Positions 28,452 through 37,874 of a stretch of DNA of 64,000 nt are shown piece after piece. Location: positions 1,054,001 to 1,118,000 of the forward strand of contig NC_006038.1 in NCBI RefSeq assembly GCF_000002515.2, given 5' to 3'. Numbering within the stretch: position 1 is the first letter of the stretch; every line of letters starts with the position of its first letter. The notes beneath the pieces were generated by a model. The model ran no database searches and was not told where the DNA came from. It saw only the letters and a list, made by a program, of their open reading frames with translations. The translations under genes and the position numbers were made by a program. Origin of the DNA: Kluyveromyces lactis (lineage: Eukaryota; Ascomycota; Saccharomycetes; Saccharomycetales; Saccharomycetaceae).

Positions 28452-29366
28452 TCAGGCAATAGGAGTAGATTGGTGGTTTGTATCATTATTTGTATGTAGC
28501 GTTAATGGTTTTTGTAAGAGATGGCCCATTCTTTCGATTTTTGTTCTCAAATAGCCTTCTATTTCCTTTGAATGGATCCCATCCTTATGGTTACCAGACC
28601 ACGACAAGGGTACCATTGGAACACGCTCGACGCAATGTAGATATGGCGCCTGTTCCACTTGTGCTACTTTATCCGGGTTGTTCGTAAGTAATCTGACGTT
28701 TGAGATCCCCAAATCGATTAGTATTGCCCTACCTATGGAGAAATCCCGACCATCTGCTGGATGTTTTAACAGCAAGTTGGCCTGCACTGTGTCTGCACCA
28801 AGGTCCTGTAAATTGTAAGCCTTTAATTTCTCTCCGAGCCCAATACCCCGGCCCTCTTGTCTTAAATATACGATTACACCATGGCCGTTGCCTCCAACGA
28901 TATCACCCTCACGTTCCACAGAGATCAGTTTCCCTGCTCTATCGAATTGTTCCCCACAATCACACCTCGCACTCCACGCCGTTTCTCCAGTGTAACACTC
29001 CGAATGAATTCTGACTAGCGTATCCTTGTCGCACCATGTCGTATTAGGCTCCACTACGAGTTCTCCAGTCTTTTCATCGAATGAAAGTGAGAGTCCTTGT
29101 TTCTCATCCACATCTGCTTTAACTCGGCCAGGGTATAATTTTCCAACGTATGCGCCTCTAATCATGCGCTCTTCCTGCGTCTCGCCTGCGTTTCTCCTGA
29201 ACAACGACCTGGACCGAATATTCTCTCCGAAGACTATAGCCAGATGTTCCTTGTTGTCTCTGTCGTTCTGGTACAAGTGTAGAAAGATATCTGGACCTTG
29301 CACTGTGGGTATTCTTGCTCTTGCAATACACTGAACTTTTGGTAAATCAGACATGGCGCTGGTCAT
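28452..29366 (-). CDS. RIB1: GTP cyclohydrolase II
   Basis: A 304-residue RibA-type enzyme, first step of riboflavin synthesis: GTP to 2,5-diamino-6-ribosylamino-pyrimidinone phosphate, formate and pyrophosphate. The zinc ligands are in [19 protein letters not shown] (three Cys); the GTP/catalytic region reads [21 protein letters not shown] with [13 protein letters not shown] following; [16 protein letters not shown] is also conserved. A second in-frame Met (residue 5) could be the start. S. cerevisiae Rib1 (YBL033C) is 345 residues. It is the last gene of the YBL/YBR segment in this window. Confidence 0.96.
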   Translation of the reverse strand: MTSAMSDLPKVQCIARARIPTVQGPDIFLHLYQNDRDNKEHLAIVFGENIRSRSLFRRNAGETQEERMIRGAYVGKLYPGRVKADVDEKQGLSLSFDEKTGELVVEPNTTWCDKDTLVRIHSECYTGETAWSARCDCGEQFDRAGKLISVEREGDIVGGNGHGVIVYLRQEGRGIGLGEKLKAYNLQDLGADTVQANLLLKHPADGRDFSIGRAILIDLGISNVRLLTNNPDKVAQVEQAPYLHCVERVPMVPLSWSGNHKDGIHSKEIEGYLRTKIERMGHLLQKPLTLHTNNDTNHQSTPIA

Positions 29367-30128
29367 TTCTGGTACACACTTCTCGTTTGCTAGAAAAGAG
29401 AACTCAACAAATTATCTAATACAAGAGTACCCAGTATATATAATACCTTCAATGTGACGAAAGGATATTACTTTTGATTTGAAATGACTATTTGGAATTT
29501 GTCAAATTTCAAATTCGAAATTTATAAGTCTTAACAATGGAAAGTGACAAATACACAAATTTGACAAATCCATGATTATGGAGAAAAAAAGAGGAAAAGG
29601 ACGACGGGAGATTACTCCGGGATGGCAGGTCCGATTTCGAGTTAGCTTCTGACTACCGTTGTTCCCTCAATCTTAACACCTTGTTAGTTCAAGAACGAGA
29701 GAGGATTCAGTCGTGTCAGGGAAACGTCCTCGGGGGGGGGACCTTTCTTAGTTGAACCGTTTCAATCAATCCAATCAATCCCCATGGTAAATAGGAACTC
29801 TTTATAGAAGGAACTCTATCTATGCGCTTAGGCTGGAGAGTGCCATTCGATTCCATTTTGGATTATTAACGTTACCCGACCACACACGTGACATCCTCGG
29901 AAAAACTTGTAAAACTTACGTTTTACAAGTTTTTCCGAGGGTAAGGAACTCCGGAATAATTTTCTTTGGAGGGAGACGCAATCGACATTGTCTGTACACA
30001 GTTCATTGATTGGAATATCTTCTGAGTTACCTGTACTTGTGTTATATATACATACATATTTACATGGTGCGATGAGACTCATCTTCGTCTCGTCCTAAGT
30101 TACAAAACAGATATAACTGGTCTTTCGT
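29367..30128. other. RIB1-OCT1 intergenic region at a synteny junction
   Basis: A 762-bp spacer holding the RIB1 promoter and the OCT1 3' end. Contents: 13-bp inverted repeat arms ATTTGTCAAATTT at 29497-29509 and 29557-29569, a G9 run at 29732-29740, a Reb1-like TTACCCG at 29872-29878, CACGTG at 29885-29890, and a 21-bp perfect inverted repeat at 29895-29940. RIB1 and OCT1 belong to different S. cerevisiae chromosomes. An 84-codon minus frame (29828-30082) reads through the inverted repeat and shows no family likeness. Confidence 0.7.
29895..29940. repeat. Perfect 21-bp inverted repeat with 4-base loop
   Basis: Left arm 29895-29915 and right arm 29920-29940 are exact reverse complements around the loop TTAC. 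The arms begin and end with CCTCGG/CCGAGG. Transcribed in either direction it would form a very stable hairpin. It lies 190 bp past the OCT1 stop codon in the direction of OCT1 transcription. Confidence 0.85.
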
Positions 30129-32468
30129 TCACATACCAGTCTTAACATCACCGATGTATCTCATACCCCATTCGTCACCCTTGGCTAGTCGTGGCTCATC
30201 AAGAACTTGACTTAAAAGGTACCATGGATCACGAGAACCTCCCCACTGTAGTAAACCTTCTTTAAACTTCGTACCATTGGTTCTATTGAATGGATCTTGT
30301 TCAAACAAGTGATCCCAGATCTTAGATGCAATGGCTCTGTCGAAGAGATAACTGTAATATGAAGCACCGTATCCAAAAAGATGACCAAATTTACCACACC
30401 AGTTGCTCTGATCATCTGGTAATACTGCTAGACGACGTTCTAATCTGTGATAGATAGCAATTACATCGATAGAACCATCTGTGGTGTGATCCAAGTTGTG
30501 CAATTCTTGATCTAAGAATGACATCTTGATTTGGGAGAACGTTTCACAGTTCTGTAAAAACTGGTTTTCCAATTGATGATTCTTCAACACTTCGACGTCC
30601 AATGATTTACCAGTCTTGTAATGTGATGAAATGGATGATAGAACTCTGGTGTCACGGGCAAAATGTTCCATTAAAATACTAGGTAATTCAACAAAATCAG
30701 TGGCACAACGAGTCCCGCTGACATTTTGTAATTGAGTTCTTCCCAACATTGAGTGCATTGCATGTCCCATCTCATGGAATAAAGTTTCAATCTCATTCAA
30801 TTGCAAGAGACACATTTGTTGGTGTTTCCCATCGCCCATATTGACTTCAACCCATCGGAAGTCACATACAAGTGAAATGACAGGTAACTGGAATTTTTGG
30901 CCGTTGCTATTAACGCCCACCTGAATTGTTGAAGTGTCTGCCTCATTTAGATACATGTTTCTTGAACAACATACCGTGAAATGAGCCGGATTTGGGGTCT
31001 TGCCCTCTCTTTCAAATAAATCACAGTACATAACACCAATCAAACCATCGTGCTCATCTACTACATCGATTCTCCGCACATCAGGTGACCAAGTTTCTCC
31101 GGTCTTGGGAGTGGCTGGCACTAATTTGATTCCATATATTTTCTCGAATAGATCTGAAAGACCTTGCATCACAACACCTAACGAAAATGACGAGGAGATT
31201 GATTCTCCATTATCTAATGATGATGATCGACGCTGTGCAAGGGCCTGTATTGATCCGTAATAATCTCTATCCCACGGTTTCATTAACTCTAAAACTTCCT
31301 CTGAAGTATGTGGAGTTTGGGTTCCAGTTAACTCTGATTTTAGGACAGCCAAAGGTTTAAGTTCTGATGCAGCTTTGATTCTAGTAGAGTGAACTAGAGA
31401 CTCTAGAAAACCACTAACATTTTCTGGCGTCTTGGCCATCTTACCGTGTAACTGGTATTGAGCGAAGTTTTGGGAACCTAAGAGTTTAGCCAATTCAACC
31501 CTTAGGCTTATTAGTTTAGTTAAACGTTCAATTTGTGCATCTGAACAACTGTGCATCTCTGTCCATATCTTCATTCTAATCACTTCATCGCTGCAGGTAC
31601 GTAATAACGTGTGCGGTATATATCCGTAGGTGGGTACCTTATAGTATTCTCCAGTTATATCTTTCTTCATTTGAGAACAAACCATTTTATTGACGTGAGC
31701 ATCCATCAGTTCACAGCTAATTTTGATATAATTAGACCTGACATATTCTGTATTATTGATAAAATCTTGCCCAATGACACTTATCTCTTGACTCAGTTGG
31801 ATGAACTTTTCTCTGATCTCTGGCTTCATGTATATTCCGGATTTCTCAAAGTCCTCTAGTAAGATCTTCCCTGTTCTGATCTCCTCACTGTCAAGTCCTA
31901 AGACATCGCTTTCGCGTAGACATTGCGTCAAGAGATCACATAGTCTGACATCAGTATTTAATATATTCATGATCTCAAACATTTTCTCATGGCATTGCTG
32001 CGCTGTCTGTACAAACTTCTTATCTGGATGAGTGGCTCTAATGAATTCACATAAATCGATGACGCGGCACAATACATCACTCAATTGGTCCAAGTCCTTA
32101 ATATAATATTTCATTTCATCTTGCGTCTCAATAGAATGAATCTTCTGCACCAGCTCTTTAGCTTTCTCAAACGAATGCTGTGTAAACTCCACTAACCCAT
32201 TGGCAGATTTTAAATATGAGTTCTGGAATAGGCCTGTTTCAAGGTCCGAAGTAGATCTTAAACCAAACTTTCTACCTTTGCTCTCATTAAGCTTATAGTT
32301 GGAGTGATTAAGAGCTCTCCAGTGCGAATCGTCATCAAATACACGGCGTAGTGGTTGCTTTAACCTGTTTACTGTTGCAGAACTGGAATGACGAACGGAG
32401 TTTACAATCAAACAATGACCAAAATATCGCTGCACATACTGTCTCCCAACACTAACTGTTCGTAGCAT
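30129..32468 (-). CDS. OCT1: Mitochondrial intermediate peptidase
   Basis: The ATG at 32468 gives 779 residues (S. cerevisiae Oct1 is 772); the frame extends three codons further only to a GTG. The N-terminus [18 protein letters not shown] is a matrix presequence. The M3 metallopeptidase motif [12 protein letters not shown] lies near residue 565, and the downstream Glu-rich and Tyr/His-rich regions ([17 protein letters not shown]) fit the thimet-oligopeptidase fold. Oct1 removes octapeptides from proteins after MPP cleavage, including respiratory-chain and Fe-S proteins. It begins the YKL/YMR-type segment (YKL134C), next to MGR3 as in S. cerevisiae. Confidence 0.95.
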
Positions 32469-32791
32469 GATTAGCACAGTAAACTAGCTTTGTTATTGCT
32501 CTATCTATTCGAGATATAGCTGTTGGACTTACTCCTGTATCGCTCACTCTCTTTACCTTTTGATATTTCCTTCAACTAACTAAGGCTTTATAGAATATTT
32601 AATTTTAAGATTGAATCAGCTTCACAGTACGTTGAAAGAAAAGAGAGTACGGTGCAAACACAGCGGCGCATCATAGTTGATGAGACATGGTAACTAGTAA
32701 TTTGATTTTTATGTGCATATATAATTCCTATGTTGGAGAAACTGGGGTGTATAAGACAATTAAGTACCTTAAATCAAGGAATATTATTTAT
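32469..32791. other. MGR3-OCT1 spacer
   Basis: A 323-bp spacer containing the OCT1 promoter and the MGR3 3' end, both genes on the minus strand. I see no clear motif. Confidence 0.5.
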
Positions 32792-34291
32792 CTAGGCCGT
32801 TGTAGGTTTTACAGGATCCTTTTCAGCTATAACTGGGAATGGTTCCAGGATCTTAGGATTTGCTCTTGCCTTAGCCACTTTCTCTAGTTCAACTTGAGAT
32901 GGATTAACTAGTTCTTGGAAATCTGTCTCTTTAGCTAGCGATAAACTTTCATTTAGTAATCTTTCTGCTTTAGAGAAATCTCCACGATGGAGACTTATGA
33001 CACCCATACCGTATGTAGAAAGAGCAATAGCTTGTGATGCAGAGGGATCTAATAGATCATTGACTTGGAATCTTAGCTTCTTATTCTTCTTACCAAATGT
33101 GACGACACTTTGGTACGATCTGCTTGCCAAATCCAAACAAACTTCACGTTGTTTTTTTAGTTGCTCCACAGTCTCGACGAACTTATCGTCTCTAGAGTCC
33201 TCTGGTACTTGGTTCAAAGCAAAAAGTTGTCCTTCCACTTGCTCGGTTTGTAAATACAATAATGAGCCCAAGTTAGCTTGGGATAATAGAATCTGACCTG
33301 GTGCCATATCTGCAAGAACCATCCATTGAACAGTGGTCATCTTACACCCTAAAGCCGACAAAATATCCTTGGTAGACAAACAATACGCCGTGTACAAATC
33401 TCTTGCCGTGAAAAATTCCTCCTTCAAGGGTTCCCATGCACTGCTATCCTTACGTATGTCTAAGATCATGCAACCGTTTTCATCCACCTTGATCGCTTTC
33501 AAAAAGTCATCAGGATCGAATTTCTGCTTAATGACAACGATATCATGACCGTTCTTTTCATTAGATTTGATGACGTCTTGCTTTCTACTATCGAAGTATT
33601 TCTTCAACTCTGGAGATCTGCTCAATATTTCCTCTTGTGCCAACAAAAGATGAGCTAAAAGCACCTTCTTCCCGTACATCAAATCGTCATTTTGTTCCAA
33701 AGCCTTAATCAAAACCCTTAAATCTTTCTGTACCACATGAGGCCTTGAATCTTCTAAAACCTTACCAGGAGTGTTCAACGCTTGGTAATACCTGTGAACC
33801 AACTCCCAGTAAATAGAATTAGCCTCTTTCTCAAAGTTCAAATGCTCATACATTTCAGCAATTTTCAATTGAATACCGGTATATTCATCACTCAATGGAT
33901 CCATTTCTATCTTGTCACATTGGTCCAACGCCTCGATGTAATACTTAAGTGCCCCTTGGTAGTTGAAGTCTTTCTTATCACTCTCTTCCCACAAGGCTTT
34001 CCTTAATAACTTGGACACAGATCTAGGATAGTTGTGATGTGGATAATAAAACCACCAAAGACCAAAAGAAAGTGAACCTATAAGACCAAGACCAAAGATC
34101 CAGTTATACCTCTTATTCCTAGCATCTTGTGAAGGAGGAATATAGTAGTTACGTTGAAAGGTGTTACCGATAAAACCGGCATTGTTTCCCCACACCGGTA
34201 CTGAATTAGGATTCAATCTTAAAGAACTTCTCAAAAGTGAACCTCTTTCAATTGAACGGGCAGCGTTCCTGAGGGTAATTCGACGTAGCAT
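32792..34291 (-). CDS. MGR3: Mgr3, i-AAA protease adaptor (MGR3/YKL133C single ancestor)
   Basis: A 499-residue mitochondrial inner-membrane protein, against 501 in S. cerevisiae Mgr3. The N-terminus MLRRITLRNAARSIERGSL is a presequence; one membrane span (WIFGLGLIGSLSFGLWWFYY) lies near residues 64-83; the rest, facing the intermembrane space, is helical with TPR-like repeats such as ALKYYIEALDQC and AEMYEHLNFEKEA. Mgr3 with Mgr1 delivers substrates to Yme1. S. cerevisiae has the WGD pair MGR3 (YMR115W) and YKL133C; only one copy is present here, between genes of both sister blocks. Confidence 0.92.
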   Translation of the reverse strand: MLRRITLRNAARSIERGSLLRSSLRLNPNSVPVWGNNAGFIGNTFQRNYYIPPSQDARNKRYNWIFGLGLIGSLSFGLWWFYYPHHNYPRSVSKLLRKALWEESDKKDFNYQGALKYYIEALDQCDKIEMDPLSDEYTGIQLKIAEMYEHLNFEKEANSIYWELVHRYYQALNTPGKVLEDSRPHVVQKDLRVLIKALEQNDDLMYGKKVLLAHLLLAQEEILSRSPELKKYFDSRKQDVIKSNEKNGHDIVVIKQKFDPDDFLKAIKVDENGCMILDIRKDSSAWEPLKEEFFTARDLYTAYCLSTKDILSALGCKMTTVQWMVLADMAPGQILLSQANLGSLLYLQTEQVEGQLFALNQVPEDSRDDKFVETVEQLKKQREVCLDLASRSYQSVVTFGKKNKKLRFQVNDLLDPSASQAIALSTYGMGVISLHRGDFSKAERLLNESLSLAKETDFQELVNPSQVELEKVAKARANPKILEPFPVIAEKDPVKPTTA

Positions 34292-34718
34292 GATTAAGTT
34301 CCTGTTCAGAGATTATTTGTACCTAGTATCACTCTCCTAATGGACCTAGAATCAATCGTTTTACTGTATTTTTAATGATGGCAATAGTTGCTTGTCTAAG
34401 GTTAAAAGCTCTCAATTCAAATAAGTTTAGAGAGTTTAAAAGGAAAAAGGTTGATAGCAACATGACAATGTAAAAGGTTTTGTTCAAGAAGAGCCAAATT
34501 TAAGGCCCAATCGAATCATTCAAGAGATTAGACCAGTGTTGATTGGCATTAGGCGTTGTTAGAACTCAGTTGAAGGGAAGTTTCAGAGTATTTTGAAGGT
34601 ACTTTTAGCGTTTTACTTTCTATTCGGACTTTCCAAATAAAAGGGAGACAGACTTTACTCACTGTCATCAATGCTCAAATTCCAACGATTCGACCAAAAG
34701 GCTATCGATTAAGACACA
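34292..34718. other. MGR3-SRAP gene divergent promoter region
   Basis: A 427-bp AT-rich spacer between divergent starts. No consensus site stands out. Confidence 0.5.
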
Positions 34719-35669
34719 ATGTGTGGAAGATTTGCAGTAGATTTTGATCCAGAGACTGTTCGACAAGAGTTTACCGACAGGGGCGTGGATTTATCCAAGG
34801 ACAAGTCATCGGTTCCTGATTTTAGCAGGAATTATAACGTTGGACCTACCCAACCGGCCAGAGTTTACCATGATTCTCGTTTACAAACAATGAAGTGGGG
34901 GTTAATCCCATTCTGGACTAAGGATTTGAAGAAGGCTACGCCATGGAGAACGTTCAATGCTCGCATAGAGACGCTAAGTGAAAGTAGATTTTGGAAACCT
35001 TCGTTGAACCATCATAGATGTATAGTACCCATTAGTGGATACTATGAATGGATAACGGTTAAAGGACAGAAGATCCCATATTTTATCAGAAGGAGGGACC
35101 ATAAAGTAATGTTTTTAGCTGGGCTTTTTGATGTATTGAAACATGATAAAGAAGAAGACAATGGTCAGAATGGCCAAGAAGAAGGCCATGAGCGTGAAAA
35201 AGAAGAACTATGGACATTCACTATCATTACAGGGCCGGCACCTGAAAATCTTACATGGTTGCATGAACGCATGCCCATCATCTTAGAACCTAATACCAAA
35301 GAATGGGACACCTGGTTCGATCCACAGAAAGATAGTTGGACCCAGAAAGAAGTCGATGAGGGATTGCACACTTTTTACAATGAAAAGGAGTATGAGTGCT
35401 ATAAGGTACCTCAAGAGGTCGGAAAAGTGCAGAATAATGGTAAACATTTGATGGAACCTATCAAAGAGAAGGGGAAGATCCATTCTTTTTTTAAACCAAA
35501 ATCCGAAGGTTCAGCATCTACTTCACTGAAAGAAGAAAGCGAATTCGAGGAAACTGATGAAGGTGATACCGCTGAAATCAAGAGAGAGCACTCAGATACT
35601 AGACCACCCAGCAATGATAACGAATCTGATGATCCTCCTGCTAAAAGAGTTAAAAGAGAGCGAAGTTGA
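34719..35669 (+). CDS. SRAP-domain abasic-site shield (HMCES/YedK family, YMR114C)
   Basis: A 316-residue protein whose first ~235 residues form an SRAP domain. The catalytic Cys2 (MCGRFAV) becomes the N-terminal nucleophile after Met removal; Asn80 in WRTFNARIETL, Glu110 in ISGYYEW and the His in WLHERMP (near residue 181) complete the active site. The family traps abasic sites in single-stranded DNA as a thiazolidine crosslink. The disordered acidic/basic tail holds GKIHSFFKPK near residue 251, which resembles a PCNA-interacting peptide. S. cerevisiae YMR114C is 368 residues. It is convergent with FOL3. Confidence 0.93.
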   Translation: MCGRFAVDFDPETVRQEFTDRGVDLSKDKSSVPDFSRNYNVGPTQPARVYHDSRLQTMKWGLIPFWTKDLKKATPWRTFNARIETLSESRFWKPSLNHHRCIVPISGYYEWITVKGQKIPYFIRRRDHKVMFLAGLFDVLKHDKEEDNGQNGQEEGHEREKEELWTFTIITGPAPENLTWLHERMPIILEPNTKEWDTWFDPQKDSWTQKEVDEGLHTFYNEKEYECYKVPQEVGKVQNNGKHLMEPIKEKGKIHSFFKPKSEGSASTSLKEESEFEETDEGDTAEIKREHSDTRPPSNDNESDDPPAKRVKRERS

Positions 35670-35741
35670 ATGGGAAATGGAGTCTTTTCTAGTATATAGT
35701 TGAGTAATCATTATATCTATACTATATCAAATACCAGTTTT

Positions 35742-37010
35742 CTATCTCACATTATCGTAATGAACGTTCAATAGTTGACCTACTAGGTACAATGAACCAC
35801 AGACAACGACCTTGGTCTCTGGTCCTGATTGTGCCAATGCCGGCAGGATATCGAATAAATCACGGTTAACTTCAACGTTCTTCGTGAAATGTCCTACTTG
35901 CGATGCCAAGTCGTAAGCATCCATGGGCTTAATCCATGGCATTCCTTCCACAGAGCCAAATTCAGTACAGATAACTTTATCCTGGGGCCTTATAATTGGT
36001 GATAGCAACGGTTCTAGAGTCTTGCCGTTAGTGATTGCAATTACAAACGTCAACGGCTCATCTTTACTGAACCTGAACTCGGTATCTAAGTACTTGGCCA
36101 ATTCAACGGCTGCGCTCCCATTATGGGCACCATCGAAAAGAACAGGTGTAGTTTTACGGGGAGAGTAATGATAATTGATGAATTGTAACCGCCCCGGCCA
36201 TTCTGCCGTCTGTATCCCATCCAGGATTTGATTCGAGTCAAGTTGAATCATCCCAGTTCTCTGCATATAATCTAATATCTGTATAGCGACCTGAACATTT
36301 GTTACTTGATATTCACCATTTAGAGGCAGCTCGCTAAGGTCGATCGGACCCCAACTAGATGTAACGACACTTTTAATGGAAGTATCCGGATTAGTCTTGA
36401 CGATTTCTGCACCTACTGATCTGGCTTTATCTTCAACGACTCTTACTACAGCATCATCGTTAGTTCCGTCCACTGCCACAAAGCGGGTCCCCTCAACAAG
36501 TATCCCAGCCTTCTCAGCTGCAATACTTGGCAAATCATTGCCAAGGAATGATTCATGGTCTAATCCAATCTTCGTTATGCCGCACACTTTATTCTTGCCA
36601 GGAATGACATTAGTGGCATCGAGACGACCCCCGAGCCCCACTTCCAAGATACACCATGAACATTTCACTTGGTTAAAATACGAAAGTGCTGTTGCTGTCA
36701 TGAGTTCAAACTCGGTACACTTCAACGAATACCGTTCGTCTAATTGTTCCAATTGGGCCTTGATCGTAGTAAAATCATGCGATGAGATAGGCACTTGATT
36801 TACCGTAATACTATCCCTAACATGGCACAAATGCGGTGAAGTAAACTTACCAGTCTTGTATGTACTCTGTTGTAACACCGAGTTCAAATATGAACATACT
36901 GAACCCTTGCCGTTGGTTCCTGCAATGTGTAAAACCTTTAGATTCAGATGAGGATTTCCCAAATGACTCAAGAGCTGAGTGAGTCTAAGTAAACCTAAGT
37001 CGATTGGCAT
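35742..37010 (-). CDS. FOL3: Dihydrofolate synthase (FOL3/RMA1 single ancestor)
   Basis: The ATG at 37010 ([20 protein letters not shown]) gives 422 residues, near S. cerevisiae Fol3 (427); upstream codons in frame lack an ATG. The Mur-ligase-type P-loop is [29 protein letters not shown] and the C-terminal domain signature [17 protein letters not shown] are conserved. It joins dihydropteroate and glutamate with ATP to make dihydrofolate. S. cerevisiae has the WGD pair FOL3 (YMR113W) and RMA1 (YKL132C). It is divergent from MED11, with a spacer of only 237 bp. Confidence 0.94.
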
Positions 37011-37247
37011 ATGATTCTGAGAGGTGTAATAAGATCTGCTGCCGCACAATTAGTCAGACCCCAATACTATATATCTGAGCAACTCGAGCTTCCCCTGACT
37101 AATTCCAATGTTAAAGTAGTTTCAGTTATAAAGGAAGTTTCCAAACTTAATGGATTTGAACTCTACTTATTAACAAACCATTCGATAAACAAGAAGAACG
37201 TCTACGGAGGCAGGCGCAGCTATAACAGGGATAACAGGGAACATAAA

Positions 37248-37598
37248 ATGAGTCAACCAGAGTATATCAGAGAAAGATTGGACTCTCTAGCAAAGATCGA
37301 CAAGCAATTAGTCGATGTTTTACACAGGGCATCACTTACCGTTTCTTCATTGATCGATCTGAAGAAGAGAAATGAAGAATCAAAACCACAATTCCAGCAG
37401 AACGCACAAGAGTTCTACGACGATTTGGAGTCTGCCACAGTGCAACTACGGAAGGAGATCAAACTGCTAGATGAAAACGTCGGAACAAGGTTGCTCCCGA
37501 TCCAAACGCACAAGAAAGCCACAGGACAAGATAACGTCAAGCTCGAAGAACAGTTCAAATTACTGACGAAGTATTTAGGTAAAGACCAGCAGAGTTAG
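37248..37598 (+). CDS. MED11: Mediator head subunit Med11
   Basis: The ATG at 37248 begins [20 protein letters not shown] and gives 116 residues, matching the short Med11 family. Conserved helices include [16 protein letters not shown] and [22 protein letters not shown]. Med11 pairs with Med22 in the Mediator head and helps TFIIH/TFIIK join the pre-initiation complex. The same frame stays open back to an ATG at 37011, adjacent to the FOL3 start codon. I reject that longer start because it would leave no promoter and the family begins at 37248. Confidence 0.92.
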
Positions 37599-37874
37599 CA
37601 ATCAATTCGAACTAGTGATTAAGTAGATGTGTACATAGTAAATGGATCATAACGGCACGTCGTTGCACTGTTTTATAACTGTGTTTTACATAAAATCCTC
37701 TCATTTTAAGAGTAGTTTCCCTCATTTAATGCGTTTTAACAAACTACAATAACGCAAGAGAAGAGAACTCAACACGTTAAGAAGGGGAAATAAGGCTCTG
37801 TACTGGTGTAATAGAGGTCCGGGAGAGTTTTACTGTTCAGTTGTCGTCCTGATATATAGTTGGAATCCTTAGAT

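Noticed and set aside
29828-30082. 84-codon minus-strand frame between RIB1 and OCT1
   Set aside because: It reads through the 21-bp inverted repeat, overlaps Reb1-like and CACGTG motifs and shows no recognisable domain.
37219-37241. AGGGATAACAGGG resembling the I-SceI homing-endonuclease site
   Set aside because: Only 13-14 of 18 bases match, and it lies in ordinary DNA between FOL3 and MED11 with no intron or endonuclease gene nearby.
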